Origin: a virus
Length of the DNA stretch: 40,630 bases
Strand: one strand, 5' to 3'
Virus record (IMG/VR): IMGVR_UViG_3300007735_000723
Location: 1-40,630 of that record
How positions within the stretch are numbered: the first letter of the stretch is position 1; each line of letters begins with the position of its first letter. Positions 28,103-35,470 of this stretch are shown in pieces. The notes beneath the pieces were generated by a model, which saw only the letters and a list, made by a program, of their open reading frames with translations, made no database searches and was not told where the DNA came from. Position numbers and translations under genes: made by a program.

Positions 28103-28109
28103 TATTTAG
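28103..28109 (-). promoter_or_regulatory. Late promoter element CTAAATA
   Basis: Minus-strand CTAAATA, seven bases before ATG 28095; its TAA is the stop codon (28106-28108) of the upstream gene. Confidence 0.7.
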
Positions 28110-28702
28110 CCTTCTGGAGAACCGTTATATTTTTCCAAAGGGTTGTATAATTTGAGGTTTTTGTATGATTTGGCCTTTCCTATGGCCAATTTTCTTAAAT
28201 TTGCATAATCAAGATTATTATTTTTAGCAAACTCGGCTATGCTATCTACATGAATTATTTCGTTTGTGTTGATATCAACAAAAGTTGCAGATTTTGTGAT
28301 TTGAATCTTCTTTTTCTTGGGTGTTTTTTTCTTTGTTCTGGCCCCCTCAGTTTCCTTCACTGGCCGTATTTCAACCGCTGTCCAACCTTTGTAAGTCTTT
28401 CTTTTTCCATTCAAAAGTTCACAGATTTTTACTACGCCAATTTCATGCTGACGGCCAAACTCACTCATATTGGTGAAGAATGTTTTTTCTCCTGTATCTA
28501 CCCGTTTCAACCAATACCCGTTTTCTTGAATTATTGGGCTTTTCCAAATCCAATATCTTCCATCTTGGAGGAAAAATCCACCATTCTTTTCCACGAACAT
28601 TTTTCTAAATTTTTCAGCTTTTGAATTGTCATTCATTTGAGTCCACAACTTGGACCCACGCATGTTTACTTGATCTTCAAGAGTTTTTTGTTCATGGTAC
28701 AT
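28106..28702 (-). CDS. IENR1/NUMOD-like DNA-binding protein without a nuclease (198 aa)
   Basis: The centre (KRVDTGEKTFFTNMSEFGRQ, KICELLNGKRKTYKGW) looks like an intron-encoded-nuclease repeat ('tGExxxFxSxxEaaxxxgixxxxIxxxLxGkxKxxkGw'). A second, weaker copy lies near the C-terminus (INTNEIIHVDSIAEFAKNNN and LRKLAIGKAKSYKNLKLY). A Lys-rich linker separates them. No GIY-YIG or HNH catalytic part is visible, so this may be a domesticated DNA-binding relic of a homing endonuclease. AAGGAAAA precedes the ATG, which overlaps the exonuclease gene. Confidence 0.65.
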   Translation of the reverse strand: MYHEQKTLEDQVNMRGSKLWTQMNDNSKAEKFRKMFVEKNGGFFLQDGRYWIWKSPIIQENGYWLKRVDTGEKTFFTNMSEFGRQHEIGVVKICELLNGKRKTYKGWTAVEIRPVKETEGARTKKKTPKKKKIQITKSATFVDINTNEIIHVDSIAEFAKNNNLDYANLRKLAIGKAKSYKNLKLYNPLEKYNGSPEG

Positions 28703-29351
28703 AATTATTTTCCTTATATCTTTTTATAAGCCCATGAAGATGTCTCACATATTGCAAAGGGTTGCCTTCAAATACCTGTCTAAGACCATCTTCGCATGCA
28801 ATTATGATTGCAAAGTTATCTATGACGGTTTTGGTTCTTTCTTGATACATCAAGGCATAAGCAGTCGCTTGGGCAAAATAGTTGTCGATATCAGATGCTC
28901 TTTTTTCTTTTGTGCTTGCCTTAAAATCGATTATAGAAAGTTTTCCGTTGTATTCCGCGATGCAGTCAACTCTGCCTGCCAATCCAATTATAGATGAAAA
29001 TAATGGCTGCTCTAAAGCAACGATATTGTCAATCTTGTCTATTTCTGGCTTTATTAAAGAAAAAAGTGCTTTTTGCGAAGAATGAACATTGTCAAAATCA
29101 ATAGTTTCATTGTTTAGGTAATCTTCCAAAAGTTTGTGAAACTTTGTTCCTCTGGATGTTACTCTTTTACTTTCTTCTGGATTCTTTGAACGCCATTCAC
29201 TGAAAAACTTTTGTTTTTCCCATCCCACTACCGTAGTTACACTTGGAAATATTCCTTCTGGAGTCTTATAAAACCTTGATCCATTTTGAGATACTTCCTC
29301 TAACTTAAAAGATAAGTCTATTGGTTTATGATTAAATTTTTTTAATTCCAT
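28692..29351 (-). CDS. PD-(D/E)xK exonuclease (MGME1/RecB-like)
   Basis: The order of motifs is typical of Cas4/RecB-type nucleases: SVTTVVGWEKQKFFSEW near the N-terminus, GTKFHKLLEDYL (a His motif), then GLAGRVDCIAEYNGKLSIID FKAS (Asp and Asp-x-Lys catalytic residues) and YFAQATAYALMYQ (the QxxxY motif). Such exonucleases are common in marine T4-like phages and are thought to degrade or process DNA ends during replication and recombination. It stands alone within the virion block and has its own promoter. Confidence 0.85.
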   Translation of the reverse strand: MELKKFNHKPIDLSFKLEEVSQNGSRFYKTPEGIFPSVTTVVGWEKQKFFSEWRSKNPEESKRVTSRGTKFHKLLEDYLNNETIDFDNVHSSQKALFSLIKPEIDKIDNIVALEQPLFSSIIGLAGRVDCIAEYNGKLSIIDFKASTKEKRASDIDNYFAQATAYALMYQERTKTVIDNFAIIIACEDGLRQVFEGNPLQYVRHLHGLIKRYKENNYVP

Positions 29352-29370
29352 TGCACAACTTTATGTAAAT

Positions 29371-29398
29371 AATATACTCCAAATATCATTAATTGCAA
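29371..29398 (-). promoter_or_regulatory. Sigma70-type promoter of the exonuclease
   Basis: On the minus strand, TTGCAA (29398-29393), a 16-base spacer and TATATT (29376-29371), with 19 bases to ATG 29351. It is not a late element. Confidence 0.5.
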
Positions 29399-30439
29399 TT
29401 AAGCAATTCTATAATATTTAGAGTATCTTCCGAGAGCGTCAGCTGCAAGTCCAATATCTCTGCGCTCCTCTGCACCCTTTTCTTCAAATGGTGAACTTTT
29501 TATTTGGGCAGATGAAGTTGGAATAGGAATTACTGGAGGAACTTTAGCCTCTTCTGGTGGTGGCTTACCGGGTTCACCGGGCTTACCTTGTTCGCCAGGT
29601 TTGCCTTCTTCTTTTGGCTTGCCTTCTTCTTTTGGCTTACCTTCTTCACCAGGTTTACCTTCTTCACCGGGCTTACCTTGTTCTCCGGGCTTTGGTGTTT
29701 CCGCTGGCTTTGGCTTAGGAACTTCAGTTGGCTTTGGTGCTGGTACTTCAGATGGGGTACTTGGAGTTTTTGGTGGTACAGTTGGTTCTGGTGGGCGAAC
29801 TGGTGTTGGCTCCGGTGGGCGAACTGGACTTGGTGTTGTTGGTGTTGGAGGAACTACTTCTGGTCCTCTTGGTGGTGTTGGAGTTTTTGGTTTGGGTTGT
29901 TTTGGAACCCATGGCAAATAATCCCATTGTGGCTTTGTATCGGGTTTTGGTGGGGCTGTTGGTGCTGGGGCGGGTGATGGTTTTGGTGGGGCTTCTGGAG
30001 TTGTTACCGTTTTTACGGTTGAAGCCATTTTTTCAGTTTCTGCTGCTATTTCTTTTGCGGTTCGCAATAAAGTTTCATCGGTGGCCGCACCCATTTCCTT
30101 AGAAATGGCATCAATTAAATCTTTTCCTCTTAGACCGTCTTCAAAGTGTTTTGCTGCAGCAATTCTTGCTTGTGCTATTGATTTTTTCAAAGTAGCCTCT
30201 GATGCTGCCTTTGCGGTTGCTTTGGCTGCTGCTTTTGCTGTTGCCTCTGCTGCTGCTTTTGCTGTTGCCTCTGCAGCAGCCTTTCCAGCCTGTGTAAAGA
30301 ATGCTTCTAAACCTGTTTTTACAATAGTACCTACAGATTCTAAAAATAATCCAAATGAATCACATCCTGTTACGGCCTCTTTATTTTTTATTTTAAAGTA
30401 TCTATTTTCTAGAATAGATTGGATTATTTTATTTTTCAT
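29399..30439 (-). CDS. Low-complexity Ala/Pro protein with collagen-like repeats (346 aa)
   Basis: After a short N-terminus come AAAEATAKAAAEATAKAAA repeats (about residues 52-84), a long Pro-rich stretch (PPKPSPAPAPTAPPKPDTK, TPVRPPEPTV) and a collagen-like GKPGEEGKPGEEGKPKEEG block (about 255-300). The last 40 residues are charged. Such repeat organisation suits a flexible internal or fibrous virion protein. The start overlaps the upstream stop region and no good promoter is seen, so it is read from the late unit beginning at 32921. Confidence 0.65.
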   Translation of the reverse strand: MKNKIIQSILENRYFKIKNKEAVTGCDSFGLFLESVGTIVKTGLEAFFTQAGKAAAEATAKAAAEATAKAAAKATAKAASEATLKKSIAQARIAAAKHFEDGLRGKDLIDAISKEMGAATDETLLRTAKEIAAETEKMASTVKTVTTPEAPPKPSPAPAPTAPPKPDTKPQWDYLPWVPKQPKPKTPTPPRGPEVVPPTPTTPSPVRPPEPTPVRPPEPTVPPKTPSTPSEVPAPKPTEVPKPKPAETPKPGEQGKPGEEGKPGEEGKPKEEGKPKEEGKPGEQGKPGEPGKPPPEEAKVPPVIPIPTSSAQIKSSPFEEKGAEERRDIGLAADALGRYSKYYRIA

Positions 30440-30440
30440 A

Positions 30441-31847
30441 TTAATATTTTGGTCCTACAAATCTTGGTTTTGTAGCAGAACCACCTCTATGAATACTTTC
30501 GGCTTCTTTTTTCATAGCAGCCATACTAGCTTCTGCGGCTTTATATGATGGATAGGCCATAGCACCATATACAGCCGCAGGAATTGCTGCTGCTGATCCT
30601 GCGGCCAAAGCAGCACCCATGCCCAGTCCTCTGGCTAAACCCATACCAGTGGCAATAGCACCTTCACCAGCAGCCCATCCTACAGTTGGAGCAACGACAC
30701 CTTTAATGTGTTCGTTTTCTACTCCCAAGGCTTCTAAACCTTTTTCTACAGCCATTTCTCCAGCTATTGCCGCACCTACGGTTCCGGCACCATGTGCCAA
30801 GCCTTTACCAAACTTTTTAAGTTTAGATGTAACTTCAGATCCTTTGTTAACAACTTTTCCACTCTTTGTGCTCATGTCACCCGGTTTTACTTCTGCTTCA
30901 GGAGCAGCACCAGTTTTTTGTGCCATTCTTGCTCTTAGAAGATCTCTTCCCAATGCTGCTCTTTCAGCGACAGTTGGTTTTCCCTTTACAATTACTTTTC
31001 CATCCTTGGTGCTATAAGCACCTTGTGGAACTGGTTTTTCTGGAACTTCAGCAGGCACGGTAACTTTTGCTGGAGCCTCAACTGCTTTTGGTGCAACCTT
31101 TGCTTCAGGGGTCTTTGGAGCCATTCCTTGGCCTCTTTGTCGGTTTACTATGTCTGTTATTGCCTTACCCGCTACCAATCCGCCACCAATTCCCAATACA
31201 GCGGCCTTTGGATCAAGTTCAATGCCTGTTGATGGCTTTGCTTTTTCTTTTGCCCAATCAGGCTTTGCACTGTATGTTCCTTGTGCGACTTCTGCTCCTT
31301 TTGGTTCAACAGAAACTGGACGACCTTCCATATCGGTCATGTGCATTCTTCCAGGTCCTACATCTGTAGGAAGTGCAGTTGGTTTTTGTGTAGTATCGGC
31401 AACCTTCTGTGCTTGTTCTACTTCTTTCTTTGTTGCAACAGCACTGGGAACCTCAGTTGGTTTTCTTGTTGGTGCTGGTTTTTCTTTTGTTTCTACTGGC
31501 TTTGGAGCAATCTTTGCTTGTGGTTTAGGCTCAACCTTTGTTTCAACTTTTGGTTCTGGTTTTTCAGTCTTCTTTTTTTCTCTGCGAGCAAGTTCAGCCT
31601 GAATGTCTTTCCATTCCTGTGACTGTTCTTCATCGGAAACTTTTTGGAATAGACCACCCTTTTTGATGTTTCTTGAACGTTCTCTTAATTCTTGTTCGCT
31701 CCATGCTGCTTGAGATGTGTCACCTGCTCTGAAAGATCTTGCTGGTGGAGCTTGTTCGTTGAGATCACTTAATTGTTTTTCAAGAAAATTAATTTTTTCT
31801 TGTAACGATTCAGCCTTACTTTTGTAAAAGTTTGTTAGATAGTCCAT
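30441..31847 (-). CDS. Low-complexity late protein with Gly-zipper segments (468 aa)
   Basis: The N-terminus (MDYLTNFYKSKAESLQEKIN) is a coiled coil shared with the protein at 597-1151. A long Lys/Pro/Glu-rich middle follows. Hydrophobic Gly/Ala-rich segments occur near residue 215 (AAVLGIGGGLVAGKAITDIV) and at about 385-440 (GAAIAGEMAVEK, GMGLARGLGMGAALAAGSAA AIPAAVYG, split). These could insert into membrane, as phage pilot or ejection proteins do. AAGGCAAG precedes the ATG, which lies after the stop of the 354-aa gene. Confidence 0.65.
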   Translation of the reverse strand: MDYLTNFYKSKAESLQEKINFLEKQLSDLNEQAPPARSFRAGDTSQAAWSEQELRERSRNIKKGGLFQKVSDEEQSQEWKDIQAELARREKKKTEKPEPKVETKVEPKPQAKIAPKPVETKEKPAPTRKPTEVPSAVATKKEVEQAQKVADTTQKPTALPTDVGPGRMHMTDMEGRPVSVEPKGAEVAQGTYSAKPDWAKEKAKPSTGIELDPKAAVLGIGGGLVAGKAITDIVNRQRGQGMAPKTPEAKVAPKAVEAPAKVTVPAEVPEKPVPQGAYSTKDGKVIVKGKPTVAERAALGRDLLRARMAQKTGAAPEAEVKPGDMSTKSGKVVNKGSEVTSKLKKFGKGLAHGAGTVGAAIAGEMAVEKGLEALGVENEHIKGVVAPTVGWAAGEGAIATGMGLARGLGMGAALAAGSAAAIPAAVYGAMAYPSYKAAEASMAAMKKEAESIHRGGSATKPRFVGPKY

Positions 31848-31856
31848 TTGCTTGCC

Positions 31857-32921
31857 TTATATTCTGTATGTTTTTGGTGAAGTTTGTGATGCAGACTGCG
31901 TTCTTGTTCCGGGTTCTATTTTGTTTGCAACTGCTTCTTTTGCTCTTACTTTTTCAGCAGCCTTTGCCAATGAAGCAACGACAGATTCGGATTCCTTCCG
32001 TTTTGCTTCTTTTTCTTCTGGTGTTCTTCTTTTTATTTCAAGAGCACGCTGTTCTTGACGACGAATTTGTTCATCTGACAACCCCGGTGTCTCTTCATCT
32101 TCGGCTTTGAACTTGAGTCTTGCCATGGCTTCTGCATGTCGTTCTCTGCCTCTTTCGGACATCTTACTAACATCTCTGGCACCAAGCCTTGCCATTTGTA
32201 TTTTTGCTTCCTGCTTTTGCATTTTGGCTGCTCTGTCTCTTGCCTTCATGCGAGATGAAACTCTTCTTTCTAGTTCTTCATCTGCAGGCTTTTCAACTTT
32301 TGGCTCAGAAGGTGTTGATGTAGTTGGAGTTAAAGTTGGTTTAGAAGATGGAACACCACCTACTTCCTCTGCTTTTTTTCTCATTGCTTCAATATCATCT
32401 TCTTTGGCTGGTTGAACAACACCACCAACATCTTCCGCTCTTTTTCTCATGGCATCAATGTCATCTGCACCCGAAGCCGTACTGATTGCTTCTCCTGCTT
32501 TTAATCCACCATAAATTGCAGCACCACCCATCATGGCTGCTCCAATACCAGGAACTAGATAATCTTTCATACCTAATTGTGGTTTCATCATTCCTCTTCC
32601 AATTTTTCCGAGCATGGAGCCGATTGAAGCCTCATTTATCATTCGGAAAGAATTGAAATCTTTATTTTTCATGTGTGCTGGAGAAATGGGATCGTATCGT
32701 TTTTCTTCCTTTGCAGATGCATCGATTGCCATTTTTCCGACATTCACAGCATTTGAGTTTCTGTCAAATGACGATTGCGTATAAATTTGATTTTTCCCAA
32801 TGACAGACATTACTGCCGATTTTAAATCAGGTTTTGAAGAAGAAGATTGTACATTTTTTGGATTTCCTTCCATAAAATGCTTGACTTCCCAATAGAATTG
32901 TCTATCTTTCTTATTATCCAT
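31857..32921 (-). CDS. Late protein with Gly-rich helix and internal repeats (354 aa)
   Basis: The N-terminus (MDNKKDRQFYWEVKHFMEGN) matches a conserved opening of late proteins in marine T4-like phages as I recall. A hydrophobic Gly-zipper (YLVPGIGAAMMGGAAIYGGL) lies near residue 121. Two imperfect 22-residue repeats follow (DDIDAMRKRAEDVGGV and DDIEAMRKKAEEVGGV). The C-terminal half is a long charged coiled coil. It heads a three-gene unit of proteins with the same build. The late promoter is ten bases upstream. Confidence 0.65.
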   Translation of the reverse strand: MDNKKDRQFYWEVKHFMEGNPKNVQSSSSKPDLKSAVMSVIGKNQIYTQSSFDRNSNAVNVGKMAIDASAKEEKRYDPISPAHMKNKDFNSFRMINEASIGSMLGKIGRGMMKPQLGMKDYLVPGIGAAMMGGAAIYGGLKAGEAISTASGADDIDAMRKRAEDVGGVVQPAKEDDIEAMRKKAEEVGGVPSSKPTLTPTTSTPSEPKVEKPADEELERRVSSRMKARDRAAKMQKQEAKIQMARLGARDVSKMSERGRERHAEAMARLKFKAEDEETPGLSDEQIRRQEQRALEIKRRTPEEKEAKRKESESVVASLAKAAEKVRAKEAVANKIEPGTRTQSASQTSPKTYRI

Positions 32922-32931
32922 GGCTGTAAAA

Positions 32932-32938
32932 TATTTAG
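32932..32938 (-). promoter_or_regulatory. Late promoter element CTAAATA
   Basis: Minus-strand CTAAATA, ten bases before ATG 32921. Overlapping on the other strand is the region before the HNH gene. Confidence 0.65.
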
Positions 32939-32943
32939 ATTTT

Positions 32944-32951
32944 CATAAATA
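32944..32951 (+). promoter_or_regulatory. Possible late promoter CATAAATA (plus strand)
   Basis: Plus-strand CATAAATA, ten bases before ATG 32962, placed back-to-back with the minus-strand element at 32932. Confidence 0.5.
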
Positions 32952-32961
32952 CTTAAAAGGT

Positions 32962-33450
32962 ATGAAAAAGCAGGTTCTCTTGCTCAACCAAGACAATACC
33001 CCGCTGAATATCATAACCGTTGGCAAAGCCTTTAAGTTGATGTCCAAAGACAAAGTTTGGATTGATGACACTTCTAATGAATATTATGAAGTTGTTTCAG
33101 TATCAAAAATTGTCAAGATTCCCAAAATTTTAATTCTAAAATACTATGTAAAATTGCCTTTTAAGAAGGTTGTTCCAAATAGAAAGAACATTTTCAAAAG
33201 AGACAATTATAAGTGTCAATATTGCAATATTGATCTTTGCGACAAGACGGCAACAATTGATCATGTCATTCCTCGTTCCAAAGGAGGAGCATCCACATGG
33301 GTCAACATGGTTGCTGCATGCAAGGATTGCAATCTTTCCAAAGGAAATAGAACTCCCAAGGAAGCAAAAATGGACCTTAAGACCAAGCCAAAGGAACCTT
33401 CCTATGGATTCTTGTTCGATCACATGCTAATTACTTTTAGAAAGAATTAA
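32962..33450 (+). CDS. HNH endonuclease (McrA-like)
   Basis: A 162-aa protein with the bacterial HNH layout: an N-terminal segment LLNQDNTPLNIITVGKAFKL, then NRKNIFKRDNYKCQYC, TIDHVIPRSKGGASTWVNMV and AACKDCNLSKGNRTPKEAKM. The two CxxC pairs bind a structural zinc and the DH...N...N residues are catalytic. Phage proteins of this form serve as packaging-linked or homing nucleases; near late genes, a packaging or host DNA role is possible. I chose ATG 32962, with AAAAGG upstream; the longer frame starts inside the opposite promoter. Confidence 0.85.
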   Translation: MKKQVLLLNQDNTPLNIITVGKAFKLMSKDKVWIDDTSNEYYEVVSVSKIVKIPKILILKYYVKLPFKKVVPNRKNIFKRDNYKCQYCNIDLCDKTATIDHVIPRSKGGASTWVNMVAACKDCNLSKGNRTPKEAKMDLKTKPKEPSYGFLFDHMLITFRKN

Positions 33451-33451
33451 T

Positions 33452-33757
33452 ATGCCAAACTATTCATTTTCATGTGGAGGCTGCAAACACGAATTTGAGT
33501 TATTCTTGAAGATGAGCGAGAATGACAAACCCACAAAGGAAAAGTGCCCAAAGTGTGGTAAGAAAAAAGTTACCAAAAATTGGGGTGCTCAAAGAAATTC
33601 AATCGCTTTTGATTCCACATTGACTCCCACCAAAGTTTGTGGAAGTGCATGGAATGAAGTAATTTCAAGAATCAAAGGATCTGGTCAGGTTCCAAAGAGA
33701 TTCCATGATCGTCTTGACAACGCTGGCAAGGGGTCGGCTACTCGGTACGTTCGTTAA
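33452..33757 (+). CDS. FmdB-type zinc-ribbon protein (101 aa)
   Basis: Residues 1-45 have MPNYSFSCGGCKHEFELFLK and CPKCGKKKVTKNWGAQ, a CxxC...CxxC zinc ribbon of the FmdB/Zn_ribbon_8 kind found in many phages. The rest is basic and unstructured (SGQVPKRFHDRL). It starts one base after the HNH stop, so it is coupled. Its end overlaps the opposing RuvC-like gene by four bases. Function unknown; nucleic-acid contact is likely. Confidence 0.75.
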   Translation: MPNYSFSCGGCKHEFELFLKMSENDKPTKEKCPKCGKKKVTKNWGAQRNSIAFDSTLTPTKVCGSAWNEVISRIKGSGQVPKRFHDRLDNAGKGSATRYVR

Positions 33758-34293
33758 TTTTTGGTTGCCAGCAAAGATTTCAAAATATAATAACTGTCCA
33801 CAATATCCGTAACTGGATTTGTCAAACTTCTTTGGTTTAAGGTAAAAACTAAGTCGGTGTTAGTCTCTTGGCAGAAGGCTTTGTACATTGCCGCTTTATC
33901 CGCGTTACCTTTGCCCGTAGCGAGTTTCTTTGCTTTGGACGGCTCTATGATGGTCACCGGAACCCCAGCCTTATAGAGCTTATGCTTAAAGATACCCATA
34001 TTCTCTGCCAGATTAAAAACTTTGCCTTTTGATCCGTAGGAATAACCTTCTATGGCGACATCGGAAGCACCAAAACATAAATTTGTTGCCCAATCAGATA
34101 TACTGTCGAATCTATCGACATCGGCCACATATTCCTGAAAACTTTCTCCAGTAATATTTGGAAGAATTTTGTCTGCAAATTTTTTTGTATTTGTAAGATA
34201 ATAAAAAAAGCAGTTTTCAAATTTAAATGGATTACGTTCGTCGTACAAACATAAGCACGGACAGGTTATTGAATAATCGACACCAATCAACAT
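33754..34293 (-). CDS. RuvC-like Holliday junction resolvase
   Basis: An RNase H-fold nuclease: MLIGVDYSITCPCLCLYD carries the first catalytic Asp, VAIEGYSYGSKGKVFNLAEN the Glu with the conserved 'EGYSxGxKG' motif, and DIVDSYYILKSLL the C-terminal Asp pair. NMGIFKHKLYKAGVPV and IEPSKAKKLATGKGNADKAA match phage RuvC-like enzymes that resolve branched DNA before packaging. Met 34293 is chosen because TATAAATA lies 13 bases upstream; the earlier in-frame Met lies upstream of that element. Convergent with the zinc-ribbon gene. Confidence 0.85.
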   Translation of the reverse strand: MLIGVDYSITCPCLCLYDERNPFKFENCFFYYLTNTKKFADKILPNITGESFQEYVADVDRFDSISDWATNLCFGASDVAIEGYSYGSKGKVFNLAENMGIFKHKLYKAGVPVTIIEPSKAKKLATGKGNADKAAMYKAFCQETNTDLVFTLNQRSLTNPVTDIVDSYYILKSLLATKN

Positions 34294-34306
34294 ATGGAAC
34301 ACTAGA

Positions 34307-34314
34307 TATTTATA
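34307..34314 (-). promoter_or_regulatory. Late promoter TATAAATA
   Basis: A perfect TATAAATA on the minus strand, 13 bases before ATG 34293. It follows the structured RNA by four bases. Confidence 0.7.
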
Positions 34315-34318
34315 CTTG

Positions 34319-34410
34319 GCCAAGGAGACGGTGGTTCCTGAGTAGTCTGATGGGTTTATTCTTCGACTGCCCCAAAAGGACTACGTGGAACAAGCCCACC
34401 ATCTCTTGGC
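34319..34410 (-). ncRNA. Candidate rod-like structured RNA
   Basis: No gene is present. The ends form a long helix: GCCAAGAGATGGTGG (34410-34396) pairs with CCACCGTCTCCTTGGC (34334-34319) with one bulge. Inside, GTTCC pairs with GGAAC, GTAGTC with GACTAC and TGGGG with CCCA, leaving a 15-base loop. One pair is U-G on the minus strand but would be a C-A mismatch on the plus strand, favouring minus transcription. A perfect late promoter lies five bases before 34410. A 28-codon ORF runs across but has no support. Confidence 0.6.
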
Positions 34411-34415
34411 AAAAA

Positions 34416-34423
34416 TATTTATA
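34416..34423 (-). promoter_or_regulatory. Late promoter TATAAATA before the structured RNA
   Basis: Perfect TATAAATA on the minus strand followed by TTTTT; predicted start at or next to 34410, the first base of the rod-like RNA. Confidence 0.7.
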
Positions 34424-34425
34424 TA

Positions 34426-34453
34426 AAAATTCTCCTTTTTTGAGGAGAATTTT
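34426..34453. terminator. Terminator after purA
   Basis: AAAATTCTCCT pairs with AGGAGAATTTT; U-runs follow on both strands. It ends the leftward purA transcript. Confidence 0.8.
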
Positions 34454-34459
34454 TTATTT

Positions 34460-35449
34460 TTATTGAGTTATCGATTCTTTGTGTCCTGAGAAATATATCT
34501 TCAGATTAAATCTGCACAATACATCTCTTATGTAATTGTCCATTTCATAAAGTGTCTTAAACTCTATCAGTTGATTTTTATGATACAATCTGTATACACC
34601 AATTTCTTCCAATACATCACATTTATTGATGATGAGAGAAGTACAGCCAGACAACTTAATTGATTCTGTTAACTTATCCAAGTTTAACCAATTTACCAAT
34701 CTCTTTCTTCCGGTAGTTGAACCAAATTCTTGACCCAGTTCAATTATTTTATTAAGAATCGGATCATCCCAAAGGGTTTCTGGGAACAATGGATCGACAC
34801 CACTTTTTGTGTCATATGCCTTTGCAACACCAATTAAATTTCTTATATTATGTGGTGAGAAACCCAATGAACATGCAGAGTATGGCATCGTGCTGCTGCT
34901 TGTTACAAACGGATAATCTCCGTGATCTATGTCAAGCCATACACTTTGTGCTCCCTCGCAAAGAATATCACCATGCAAATTTCCGTCCCACAACCACTTT
35001 TTATCCAATTCTTTCTTTGCTTGAATGCCACAACGCATCATTTTATCAGCATAGCAGGGGGCAATGCCTTGTCCTGTAGTTCCCAATTTTCCTTTGAGAT
35101 TGATCATGTCTTTTTCAATATGCTCATCAGTTATGATGTGTGCATTTGGATGGACTTTAATCAATGATGTGTCAAATCCATTTTCCGAGAGGTATTTTAT
35201 TTCATCAAAAAACTTTTTGATGTGTAATACGCAGCCAGGTCCTATTATGGATTTCTTGTTTTGAAAAACACCACAGGGAATGATGTGTGTCTTGTATTTA
35301 CTTCCATTTATATAAACGGTATGTCCAGCATTTGGACCTCCGTTCCACCGACAGACATAATCATAATCCTTGGCGATTGCATTGGAAATTTTTCCTTTAC
35401 CTTCATCGCCCCACGCCAATCCATAAATCACATCAACATAATTAATCAT
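34460..35449 (-). CDS. purA: Adenylosuccinate synthetase (PurA-type, short form)
   Basis: The enzyme joins IMP and aspartate using GTP, the first committed step to AMP. GLAWGDEGKGK (residues 10-20) is the nucleotide-binding loop with the catalytic Asp15; NGGPNAGHTV holds the catalytic His43; GTTGQGIAPCYADK is the IMP-binding loop; TTGRKRLVNW is near the Asp-binding region. At 329 aa it is much shorter than E. coli PurA (432), like archaeal forms. Asp15 distinguishes it from PurZ, which makes 2-aminoadenine precursors and has Ser there; it may be of the PurZ0 type. AGGATGA precedes the ATG. tRNA-Asn and nrdJ lie upstream in the same direction. Confidence 0.85.
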   Translation of the reverse strand: MINYVDVIYGLAWGDEGKGKISNAIAKDYDYVCRWNGGPNAGHTVYINGSKYKTHIIPCGVFQNKKSIIGPGCVLHIKKFFDEIKYLSENGFDTSLIKVHPNAHIITDEHIEKDMINLKGKLGTTGQGIAPCYADKMMRCGIQAKKELDKKWLWDGNLHGDILCEGAQSVWLDIDHGDYPFVTSSSTMPYSACSLGFSPHNIRNLIGVAKAYDTKSGVDPLFPETLWDDPILNKIIELGQEFGSTTGRKRLVNWLNLDKLTESIKLSGCTSLIINKCDVLEEIGVYRLYHKNQLIEFKTLYEMDNYIRDVLCRFNLKIYFSGHKESITQ

Positions 35450-35470
35450 ATTGTCATCCTAACTTTTGAA

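Noticed and set aside
29580-29700. Regular short repeats resembling a CRISPR array
   Set aside because: They are imperfect coding repeats for a collagen-like Gly-Lys-Pro block; no spacers of constant length and no cas genes are present.
34319-34404. 28-codon ORF across the rod-like RNA
   Set aside because: It has no Shine-Dalgarno or family match, and the sequence is explained by base pairing of both arms.
34460-35449. Evidence for a Z-genome (2-aminoadenine) phage
   Set aside because: The PurA-type Asp is kept and no DatZ, MazZ or DpoZ gene is in the window, so only a weak possibility remains.
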